Below are positions 1 to 5,773 of a stretch of DNA of 7,013 nt, piece after piece; the stretch's first letter is position 1; the number at the start of each line of letters is the position of its first letter. Source of the DNA: Bacillota bacterium (lineage in GTDB: Bacteria; Bacillota; Sulfobacillia; Symbiobacteriales; ZC4RG38); contig QGUP01000103.1 in assembly GCA_003242505.1 (NCBI GenBank), positions 1-7,013 of the forward strand. Direction: 5' to 3'. The position numbers and the translations under genes were made by a program. Below the pieces are notes generated by a model. It worked only from the letters and a program-made list of their open reading frames with translations, had not been told where the DNA came from and did no database searches.

Positions 1-2457
1 GAGCATCTCCTCGGTGGTCCGGAAGTAGCAGGGGCCCTCGAAGGCCTCCCGCCAGCCGATGCCGTGCTTGAGGATAGTCCGGAGGATCTCCTCGTGGGGG
101 TCGAGGAAGTGGACGTCGCCGGTGGCGACCACGGGCTTGCCGAGCCGCTCCCCCAGGGCGATCACCCGCCGGACCATCTCCTGGAGCTGCGCCTCGGTCA
201 CCTGCCCCTCCTGCACCAGGGACCGGTAGTTGCTCGGCGGCTGCACCTCCAGGAAGTCGTACCAGGCGGCGATCTCGTCCAGCTCCTCGTCGGAGGCGCC
301 CCGGAGGAGGGCCTGCCCCAGCGCGCCCTGGAGGCACGCCGAACCGATGAGGAGCCCCTCCCGGTGCTCCTCCAGGAGGGTCCGGGGCACCCGGGGGGTG
401 CGGTTGAAGTACTCCAGGTGGCTCCGGGAGACCAGCTTGTAGAGGTTCTTCACCCCTGCCTGCCGCTGGACCAGGATGGTGACGTGGTGGGGCTTCAGCT
501 GCTCCACGTTCATGTTGGCCGCCAGCCGGTTCAGGTGGGCCACCTGGGTGACCTCCGGGTGCTCCTGCGCCACCCGGTCAAGGAGCTTCTGCAGGACGAG
601 GGCCGCAGTCCGGGCGTCCGCGTCCGCCCGGTGATGGTTCTCCAGGGGCACCCCGAGCTCTCGGGTCAGCGCGTCGAGGCCGAAGCGCCGCAGGTGCGGC
701 AGCACCGACCGGGCGAGCATCAGGGTGTCCAGCACCGGGTTCAGGAGGTCCTCCCCCAGGTACTTCTGCCGGTTGTACCGGAGAAAGCCGTAGTCAAAGG
801 AGGCGTTGTGGGCGACCAGAATCCCGTCGCCGCAAAACTCGAAGAAGGCCCGGAGGGCCTCGGCGGGCTCGGGGGCGTTTTCGAGCATCTCCGGGGTGAT
901 CCCGGTGAGCTCCTGCAGTTCCCGGGAGAGGGCCTTGGTCGGCCGGACGAAGGACTGGAACCGGTCGACGATCTCCCCGCCCCGGAGCTTGACGGCGCCC
1001 AGCTCGATGATGTCGTCGGCGATGGCGTTGAAGCCGGTGGTCTCGATGTCCACCACCACCCACTCCGCGTCCCGGAGGGCCAGGCCCTGGGGCGCCCGGA
1101 GGATGACGGGGGTGGCGTCGTCCACCACATAGGCCTCCATGCCGTAGATGACCCGGAAGTCCTCGGGCACCGCCACGTGGCTGGCGGCGGGGAAGGCCTG
1201 GACGACCCCGTGGTCGGTGATGGCCACCGCCTTGTGCCCCCAGGCCACCGCCCGCTTGACCACCTCTTCGGGGTCGCAGAGGGCGTCCATCGCGGACATG
1301 GTGGTGTGGAGGTGCAGTTCCACCCGCTTCTCCGGCGCGTTGTCCGTCCGCCGGGGGCGGTCGACCAGGTTGACGTCGTCGGCCATCAGGTTCAGGTCCC
1401 GGGAGAAGCCGTCGTAGGCCAGCCGGCCCCGGACCCGGACGTAGCAGCCCACTTTGAAGTCCGCCGGCAGTTCCGGGTCCTTCTGGGGGTCCCGGAAGAA
1501 CTTGCAGACCAGGGAGTCGGTGTAGTCGGTGACGGCAAAGCTCACCAGGAGCTTGCCGGTCTTGGTCTCCCGGGTCTCGAGGGCGAAGACCTCCCCCTCG
1601 ATCACCACCCGGCCGGGCTCCTCCTCGGTCAGTTCCCGGATCGGCCGGGGCCGCTCCGCCGGGTCGATCCGCCGGCCCCGGACCACCCCCGCGGGCAGCC
1701 CCTTGCCGTTGCCGGACCCGCCGCGGCTCTCCTCGGCCCGGGCCGGCTCCTCCACCTGCTGCTGGACGATGGACTGGTAGAGGGCGAGGGTCTGGTCCTC
1801 CTCCTCGGCCTCCGCCGCCGCTTCCGGCTGGGACTCCTCGTCGGCGAAGAGGCTGTCGGGGCCTTCCTCAAATGCATCGGTCTCTTCCGGCTTTTCCGGC
1901 GGCGCCGGCACCACCAGGGCCACCCGGAGAGGCAGGCCGGTCTCCTTCCGGAAGAGTTCCTCCAGGATCCGGGCCCCGCCGGCCTTCTCCACCACGTCCC
2001 GGAGGGCGTCGGAGGCAAACTCCAGTTCCACCCGGTTCTCCACCAGCCGGGGGGCGATGTCGTCCAGGATGCCGTTCACCCGGGGCATGAGGACCCTGGC
2101 CTGGTCCCGGACATCGGGCCAGGCCTCTTCCACCAGCTTCTCCGCCGGGATCCCCCAGGGCGGAGCCTTCAGCCGCAGGTCCAGCTGCACCCCCAGCCCC
2201 CGGGGGAGTCCCGGCGCGGCCCCGTCGCCCTCGCCGGCCACCTCGGGGAGCAGGGCCCAGAGCAGGACCGCGGCCAGGGCCTCCCGCTGGGAGAGGGGGA
2301 CCCGGGCCGTCACCTCCAGGCGCAGGACGATCTGCTGCGAACGGAGCCGGACCTCCACCCCCAGGAGCCGGGCGCCCTCCAGGGCTCGGGCTGCCTCGGG
2401 GGGCAGCGCGGTCCGATCGATCCGGCTCAGCCAGGGCTGTAGCTCAGGGTGCGACAT
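1..2457 (-). CDS. polC: DNA polymerase III PolC-type, alpha subunit with proofreading exonuclease (N-terminal 819 codons; cut by window edge)
   Basis: Replicative DNA polymerase of Firmicutes type, with polymerase and 3'-5' proofreading in one chain. I translated the minus strand from the ATG at 2457; the frame is open to the window edge. Order seen: N-terminal domain (about 1-190); an acidic Glu/Pro/Gln-rich linker (about 195-265); an OB-fold (about 280-365); the first half of a PHP domain (HLHTT at 382-386, TDHG at 414-417, YGMEAY at 438-443); an inserted DEDDh exonuclease (DIETTGF at 470-476, D555, H609 and D614 of HRADAD); and the second half of PHP (PHHV at 656-659, GSAC at 705-708, GDVH at 780-783). 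The exonuclease split inside PHP is diagnostic of PolC. The family is about 1,400 residues, so the palm, fingers and thumb lie outside the window. The start is 5 nt after the mgtC-like stop, with GAGGAAGAG upstream as a likely ribosome site, which suggests translational coupling. Exonuclease and PHP metal ligands look intact. Confidence 0.96.
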   Translation of the reverse strand, partial: MSHPELQPWLSRIDRTALPPEAARALEGARLLGVEVRLRSQQIVLRLEVTARVPLSQREALAAVLLWALLPEVAGEGDGAAPGLPRGLGVQLDLRLKAPPWGIPAEKLVEEAWPDVRDQARVLMPRVNGILDDIAPRLVENRVELEFASDALRDVVEKAGGARILEELFRKETGLPLRVALVVPAPPEKPEETDAFEEGPDSLFADEESQPEAAAEAEEEDQTLALYQSIVQQQVEEPARAEESRGGSGNGKGLPAGVVRGRRIDPAERPRPIRELTEEEPGRVVIEGEVFALETRETKTGKLLVSFAVTDYTDSLVCKFFRDPQKDPELPADFKVGCYVRVRGRLAYDGFSRDLNLMADDVNLVDRPRRTDNAPEKRVELHLHTTMSAMDALCDPEEVVKRAVAWGHKAVAITDHGVVQAFPAASHVAVPEDFRVIYGMEAYVVDDATPVILRAPQGLALRDAEWVVVDIETTGFNAIADDIIELGAVKLRGGEIVDRFQSFVRPTKALSRELQELTGITPEMLENAPEPAEALRAFFEFCGDGILVAHNASFDYGFLRYNRQKYLGEDLLNPVLDTLMLARSVLPHLRRFGLDALTRELGVPLENHHRADADARTAALVLQKLLDRVAQEHPEVTQVAHLNRLAANMNVEQLKPHHVTILVQRQAGVKNLYKLVSRSHLEYFNRTPRVPRTLLEEHREGLLIGSACLQGALGQALLRGASDEELDEIAAWYDFLEVQPPSNYRSLVQEGQVTEAQLQEMVRRVIALGERLGKPVVATGDVHFLDPHEEILRTILKHGIGWREAFEGPCYFRTTEEML

Positions 2458-2462
2458 CCGGG

Positions 2463-3149
2463 CTACTCCTCTTCCGTCACCTGCAGCACCCCGTCCAGGG
2501 TGAGAAGCTCCGCGACCAGCGCGTCCGCGTCCGCTCTGGGGGGGAGCCGCAGGCGAAAGGTGATTTCGACGGTACCCGGGGCGGTGCCGCCCCGGAGGCT
2601 CACGCTGCGGATGTTGCCCCCGTGCCGGGCGATGGTGGAAGCCAGGTCTCCCAGCCGGCCGGGGGTATCCATCACCTGCACCGTCAGGGTCTGGATCCCG
2701 GCGACCCGGATGAACCGGTCCTCCACCTTCCGGAGGACCGTCAGGGTGAGGAGGATCAGGACCGAGGCCATGGCGGCCTCGAGATAGAGGCCGCTGCCCA
2801 CCGCCATCCCCACCCCGGCCACCACCCAGAGGCTGGCGGCGGTGGTGAGGCCCCGGACCGTCACCCCTTCCCGCATGATGGTCCCGGCCCCCAGAAACCC
2901 GATGCCGCTGACGATCTGGGCCGCGATCCGGCCCGGGTCCGGGTGCCAGGTTTCGGTCCGGTACCGGAGCATGTCCAGGGAGATCTGCATGATCAGGGCC
3001 GAGCCCACCGCGACCAGGACGTGGGTGCGCAGCCCCGCGGGCCGGCCCACGCTCTCCCGCTCGAGACCGATGATCCCGCCCAACAGGGCCGCAAGGCCCA
3101 GGGGAAAGAGAATCCCGATGAACTGGCTCAGGTCAGGGAGTGGCCACAC
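2463..3149 (-). CDS. MgtC/SapB family membrane protein with C-terminal ACT-like domain
   Basis: A 228-residue inner-membrane protein of the MgtC/SapB family. The hydrophobic N-terminal part (about 8-140) carries the family signatures GLERE (28-32), GLRTH (39-43), GIGFLGAGTI (82-91) and VRGLTTAASLW (98-108), with several membrane segments. Residues about 153-228 form a soluble ACT-like tail (MDTPGRLGDLA, then an alternating strand/helix pattern), as in full-length MgtC-type proteins. Some pathogen MgtC proteins inhibit the F-type ATP synthase and help growth in low magnesium; the role of free-living Firmicutes homologues is less clear, so I assign the family only. The start is a GTG 3 nt after the glycosyltransferase stop; AAGGGG about 10 nt upstream is a weak ribosome site, and no better in-frame start is seen before the first membrane helix. 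It sits between a glycosyltransferase and polC, probably in one transcript. Confidence 0.9.
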   Translation of the reverse strand: MWPLPDLSQFIGILFPLGLAALLGGIIGLERESVGRPAGLRTHVLVAVGSALIMQISLDMLRYRTETWHPDPGRIAAQIVSGIGFLGAGTIMREGVTVRGLTTAASLWVVAGVGMAVGSGLYLEAAMASVLILLTLTVLRKVEDRFIRVAGIQTLTVQVMDTPGRLGDLASTIARHGGNIRSVSLRGGTAPGTVEITFRLRLPPRADADALVAELLTLDGVLQVTEEE

Positions 3150-3152
3150 CTC

Positions 3153-3797
3153 TCAGTGACCCCTTTGCGCGTACTTCAGGATCTCCCAGTACATCTGGAT
3201 CCGGGCCCTGAGCCCCCGGACCAGCCCCATCTTCTCCTCCTTGGTCCGGTGGGTCATCTCCTCCAGGGGCACCTCGACGACCCGGACGCCGTGCCGGCGG
3301 ACGAACCGGGTGAGGGCCACCTCGATGCCGAAGCGGCTGAGATCCGCCTCGGGCTCCTCGGCGAACATCCGCATCAGGATCTCCCGGCGCACCGCGCGCT
3401 GCCCCGAAAGGTACGGGGCGACGACCTGGGCGAGGTCGGTGGCCAGCCGGCCCTCGTCAAAGAGGCCGATGGACATCTCGCACTCGCCCAGGACCACCGG
3501 CAGGACCAGGGAGCGAACGTGGTCCGGGGTGAGGCCGATGAGGTCGGCATCGAGGAAGAGGATCACCTCGGCCTCCGTCGCCTCCACCCCGGTCTTCATC
3601 GCCGCGGCCTTGCCCCGGTTCTCCGGGTGGACGATGACCCGGGCGCCGGCGGCCCGGGCCTTTTCCGCGGTGCCGTCGGTGGATCCGTCGGAGACGACCA
3701 CCACCTCGTCGACCCACTCAACCTGGCGGGTCGTCGCCACGATCTCCCCGACGGTGGCCTCCTCGTTAAAGGCGGGTATCACCGCGGCCACCTTCAC
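3153..3797 (-). CDS. Family 2 glycosyltransferase (GT-A fold), cytoplasmic
   Basis: A 214-residue nucleotide-sugar-dependent glycosyltransferase of the GT2 superfamily. The Rossmann-like N-terminus has VIPAFNEE (7-14 region), then SDGSTDGT (36-43), NRGKAAAMKTG (60-70) and the metal-binding DAD (83-85, in LFLDADLIGL), which are the usual GT-A donor-binding landmarks. SGQRAVRRE (131-139) and GIEVALT (157-163) occupy the acceptor-side region. There is no transmembrane segment or signal peptide, so it should act in the cytosol or at the inner membrane face. The acceptor and sugar cannot be read from the sequence; dolichol-phosphate-mannose-synthase-like or glucosyl-phosphoglycerate-synthase-like activities are possible. 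The GTG start is supported by AGGAGG at 3808-3813, 10 nt upstream. Its stop is 3 nt before the mgtC-like start, so the two are probably co-translated. Confidence 0.88.
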   Translation of the reverse strand: MKVAAVIPAFNEEATVGEIVATTRQVEWVDEVVVVSDGSTDGTAEKARAAGARVIVHPENRGKAAAMKTGVEATEAEVILFLDADLIGLTPDHVRSLVLPVVLGECEMSIGLFDEGRLATDLAQVVAPYLSGQRAVRREILMRMFAEEPEADLSRFGIEVALTRFVRRHGVRVVEVPLEEMTHRTKEEKMGLVRGLRARIQMYWEILKYAQRGH

Positions 3798-3821
3798 CGT
3801 CCGACCGCCTCCTGAACAAGG

Positions 3822-3845
3822 GGCCCGGACACCGGAGTCCGGGCC
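3822..3845 (-). repeat. Perfect 9-bp hairpin upstream of the glycosyltransferase ribosome site
   Basis: GGCCCGGAC and GTCCGGGCC flank a 6-nt loop, giving a compact and very stable stem on either strand. On the minus strand it is followed by CCTTGTTCAGGAGG, so a weak T-containing stretch and then the ribosome site. It resembles a terminator stem but lacks a real T tract. It lies only 8 nt before the AGGAGG, so it could also influence translation of the glycosyltransferase. Confidence 0.5.
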
Positions 3846-3890
3846 GGGCCAGGGTCTCCTACCGCCCGGAAAGGGTACCGGTTTCTGATT

Positions 3891-3924
3891 CCCCGGGGCC
3901 GGCGGATCTTCCTGCGCCCCGGGG
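3891..3924 (-). repeat. Inverted repeat just after proS stop, 9-bp arms and 16-nt loop
   Basis: The arms CCCCGGGGC and GCCCCGGGG are perfect complements separated by 16 nt, beginning 9 nt beyond the proS stop codon. The transcript could fold into a strong stem. The bases that follow (AATCAGAAACC) contain no uridine run, so this is not a standard intrinsic terminator. It could stabilise the proS 3' end, act as a weak or factor-assisted terminator, or be a by-product of high GC. Confidence 0.45.
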
Positions 3925-3933
3925 CGTCCGGCA

Positions 3934-5382
3934 TCAGTAGGCCCGGGCGAACCATACCGTATGCTGGGCCGGCTGCCCGCAGACCAGGCACCGGGACATC
4001 CGGGCGGGGGGATCGAAGGGGATGTTCCGGGCGGTGGCCTTGGTGGTCTCCTTCACCTTCGCCTCGCAGCCGGCGTCGCCGCACCAGCCGGCCAGGACAA
4101 AGCCGGTCTTCTCCTCGAGGATCTGGCTCATCTCCTCCAGGGTCTCGGCCTGGTAGCTGTGCTCCTCCCGGAACTGGAGGGCCTTTCGGAACATGTTCTG
4201 CTGGATCTCCGCCAGGAGGTTCTGCACCGCCTCCACCAGGCCGTCCTGGGAGAGGGTGATCTTCTCGGCGGTGTCCCGGCGGGCGGCCACCACCGCGTTG
4301 TTCTGCAGGTCCCGGGGCCCCAGTTCCAGCCGGAGGGGCACCCCCCGCATCTCGTACTCGTTGAACTTCCAGCCCGGGGTGTACTCCTCCCGGTCGTCGA
4401 GGCGGATCCGGATGCCGGCCTCCCGGAGCCGGGCGTAGAGCTCCCGGGCCCGGGCCAGCACCTCCTCCCGGGCCCTGGCCGGGCCGATGGGGATGAGCAC
4501 CACCTGGGTGGGCGCGACCTTCGGCGGCAGGGCCAGGCCCCGGTCGTCCCCGTGGACCATCACCAGGCAGCCGATGAGGCGGGTGGAGACGCCCCAGGAG
4601 GTGGTGTGGACGTACTTCAGCTGGTTGTCCCGGTCCAGGAACTTGATGTCAAAGCTGCGGGCGAAGTTGGTGCCCATGTAGTGGGAGGTGCCCGCCTGGA
4701 CGGCCTTGCCGTCCTTCATCATCGCCTCGATGGAGTAGGTCTCCACCGCGCCCGCGAACTTCTCCGATGGGGTCTTCTGCCCCTTGATCACCGGGATCGC
4801 CAGTTCGGTCTCCACGAAGTCCCGGTAGACCTCCAGCATCCGGAGGGTCTCCTCCCGGGCCTCCTCCTCCGTCGCGTGGGCGGTGTGCCCCTCCTGCCAC
4901 AGGAACTCGGTGGTGCGCAGGAACGGCAGGGTCCGCTTCTCCCACCGGAAGACATTGGCCCACTGGTTGATGAGGATCGGCAGGTCCCGGTAGGACTGGA
5001 TCCACCGGGAGTACATGTAGCCGATGATGGTCTCGGAGGTAGGCCGCAGCGCCAGCCGCTCCTCCAGCTTCTCCCCGCCCGCCTCCGTCACCCAGGGCAG
5101 TTCCGGGTTGAAGCCCTCGACGTGCTCCTTCTCCTTTTCGAAGAAGCTCTCGGGGATCAGGGTCGGGAAGTAGGCGTTCCGGTGGCCGGTCTCCTTGAAC
5201 CGCCGGTCGAGGGCCTGCTGGCACCGTTCCCAGAGTTCGTAGCCGTCGGGCTTGAAGACGATGCAGCCCCGGACCGGGGAGTAGTCCATCAGGTCCGCCT
5301 TCCGGACCACGTCGATGTACCAGCGGGAGAAGTCCACCGACTGGGGCGTGATCTCCTTGACAACCTCTTTCTCCTCAGCCAC
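3934..5382 (-). CDS. proS: Prolyl-tRNA synthetase, short archaeal/eukaryal-type (no insertion editing domain)
   Basis: Class II synthetase that charges tRNA-Pro with proline in the cytosol; 482 residues. The catalytic core has RGCIVFKPDGYELWE (38-52, motif 1 area), RPTSE (113-117), motif 2 around FRWEKRTLPFLRTTEF (145-160) followed by LWQEGHTAH, and motif 3 around GVSTRLIG to HGDDRGLALPP (264-287). The anticodon-binding domain follows (about 290-395). The C-terminal domain has paired cysteines C434/C439 and C465/C468 for a zinc ion and ends in Tyr, both typical of the archaeal/eukaryal-like ProRS group. The roughly 180-residue editing insertion of Bacillus or E. coli type ProRS, normally between motifs 2 and 3, is absent. 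The start is a GTG with GGGAGGT 8 nt upstream. Expression is governed by the T-box leader just upstream. The polC gene lies three genes on, echoing the proS-polC pairing of Firmicutes. Confidence 0.97.
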   Translation of the reverse strand: MAEEKEVVKEITPQSVDFSRWYIDVVRKADLMDYSPVRGCIVFKPDGYELWERCQQALDRRFKETGHRNAYFPTLIPESFFEKEKEHVEGFNPELPWVTEAGGEKLEERLALRPTSETIIGYMYSRWIQSYRDLPILINQWANVFRWEKRTLPFLRTTEFLWQEGHTAHATEEEAREETLRMLEVYRDFVETELAIPVIKGQKTPSEKFAGAVETYSIEAMMKDGKAVQAGTSHYMGTNFARSFDIKFLDRDNQLKYVHTTSWGVSTRLIGCLVMVHGDDRGLALPPKVAPTQVVLIPIGPARAREEVLARARELYARLREAGIRIRLDDREEYTPGWKFNEYEMRGVPLRLELGPRDLQNNAVVAARRDTAEKITLSQDGLVEAVQNLLAEIQQNMFRKALQFREEHSYQAETLEEMSQILEEKTGFVLAGWCGDAGCEAKVKETTKATARNIPFDPPARMSRCLVCGQPAQHTVWFARAY

Positions 5383-5390
5383 CCTGTATG

Positions 5391-5398
5391 ACCTCCCT
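5391..5398 (-). promoter_or_regulatory. Ribosome binding site fixing the GTG start of proS
   Basis: AGGGAGGT lies 8 nt before the GTG at 5382-5380. There is no ATG in the vicinity in the proS frame, so this site decides the start. It lies downstream of the T-box terminator, so it is transcribed only when the leader is antiterminated. Confidence 0.85.
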
Positions 5399-5409
5399 GA
5401 CGGTCTGAC

Positions 5410-5443
5410 AAAAACACCTTCCGTCCCGGTCAGGGACGGAAGG
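5410..5443 (-). terminator. Intrinsic terminator of the proS T-box leader
   Basis: CCTTCCGTCCC (5443-5433) pairs perfectly over 11 bp with GGGACGGAAGG (5427-5417) around a TGACC loop. It is followed by TGTTTTT, whose T run is at 5414-5410. This is a strong rho-independent terminator placed before the ribosome site of proS. Its 5' arm (GTCCCT) can instead pair with AGGG of the T-box sequence at 5465-5462 to form the antiterminator, the usual mutually exclusive arrangement. Confidence 0.93.
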
Positions 5444-5586
5444 CCTGCTTCCGCGGTACCACCCTGATTGACCCCCGCCCGGCGGGAGCCCCCTCAGGCC
5501 CGGATAACGGCCGGGTCAGCCGCCCCGCCGGGAGGCCCGCCGGCTCCCGCGGAGAGCGGCGCCGCCCCCGAGGGCGGGGCGAGGAT

Positions 5587-5589
5587 GGG
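5587..5589 (-). promoter_or_regulatory. Proposed T-box specifier codon CCC (Pro)
   Basis: In the proposed stem I fold, the 3' side of the internal loop (5590-5586) reads G-CCC-A on the minus strand. CCC would pair with the GGG anticodon of a proline tRNA, and the A after it fits the purine usually found there. The downstream gene is a prolyl-tRNA synthetase, which agrees. The pairing was found by eye. Confidence 0.65.
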
Positions 5590-5705
5590 CGGCGGGAACG
5601 GCCGGCGCCGGCCTCTCAGTCCCGGGCCTGGCTCCCTGTGCCGCCGTGGCTCCCGCCTGGGTCCTCGCCTGGGTTCGCCGCGCAGCGCGTTGGAGAATCA
5701 GGGAC

Positions 5706-5735
5706 AATATAGCAAACCGCGGCCGGGGCTGTCAA
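5706..5735 (-). promoter_or_regulatory. Sigma-A-type promoter of the proS operon
   Basis: On the minus strand, TTGACA (5735-5730) and TATATT (5711-5706) are separated by 18 nt. The -35 is a perfect consensus and the -10 differs at one to two positions from TATAAT. Transcription should start near 5699-5698, just upstream of the T-box leader. These AT-rich boxes stand out in a very GC-rich background. The promoter begins 38 nt after the stop codon of the kinase gene, so proS starts its own transcription unit. Confidence 0.85.
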
Positions 5736-5773
5736 CGTACCGGCGCTCCAGGCCTATGCGGCTGGCACGGCGG

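Larger units (their letters stand above)
3798..3933 (-). other. Intergenic spacer between proS and the glycosyltransferase gene, with two inverted repeats
   Basis: This is the only sizeable gap inside the proS-to-polC cluster. It holds two GC-rich inverted repeats (listed separately) and the AGGAGG ribosome site of the glycosyltransferase. I see no TATAAT-like or TTGACA-like boxes on the minus strand, so no separate promoter can be supported for the downstream genes. Transcription may continue from the proS promoter, be reduced here, or restart from an unrecognised promoter. Confidence 0.6.
5410..5699 (-). promoter_or_regulatory. T-box riboswitch leader (proline, CCC specifier) controlling proS
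   Basis: T-box leaders sense uncharged tRNA and prevent termination. The diagnostic T-box AGGGTGGTACCGCG is at 5465-5452; its TGGT bulge would pair with an ACCA acceptor end, matching an A discriminator base in tRNA-Pro. Upstream, a stem III-like hairpin (CCCGG at 5515-5511, CCGTTAT loop, CCGGG at 5503-5499) has the common CCGTTATC signature, and a stem II-like hairpin CCGCCC-TCGG-GGGCGG lies at 5577-5562. Stem I is proposed from GGCGAGGA (5669-5662) pairing with TCCTCGCC (5585-5578) and GGCGGGA (5657-5651) with TCCCGCC (5597-5591). The internal loop between them on the 3' side reads GCCCA, placing a CCC proline codon at 5589-5587 followed by the expected purine. The distal region GGACTGAGAGGCC resembles the conserved apical loop. 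The T-box and terminator are certain; the stem I details are inferred. The 5' end is inferred from the promoter. Confidence 0.93.

Noticed and set aside
64..2442. A very long open frame (792 codons) on the plus strand opposite polC
   Set aside because: It is in register with the polC codons, its predicted protein is a low-complexity Gly/Pro/Leu/His/Asp-rich chain with no recognisable domain, and high GC removes stop codons on the opposite strand. PolC domains on the minus strand are unmistakable.
2622..3815. A 397-codon plus-strand open frame across the MgtC-like and glycosyltransferase genes
   Set aside because: It spans two well-supported minus-strand genes, has low-complexity composition and no recognisable domain.
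3822..3845. Calling the 9-bp hairpin an intrinsic terminator
   Set aside because: The sequence after the stem has no T run on either strand, so only an inverted repeat can be supported.
3961..5391. A 476-codon plus-strand open frame opposite proS
   Set aside because: It is a mirror of the proS frame with biased Gly/Leu/Val/His composition and no family motifs. ProRS motifs on the minus strand account for the region.
5516..5707. A 63-codon minus-strand frame within the proS leader
   Set aside because: It overlaps the T-box stems and starts at or before the predicted transcription start. Its composition is Ala/Arg/Pro-rich with no ribosome site.
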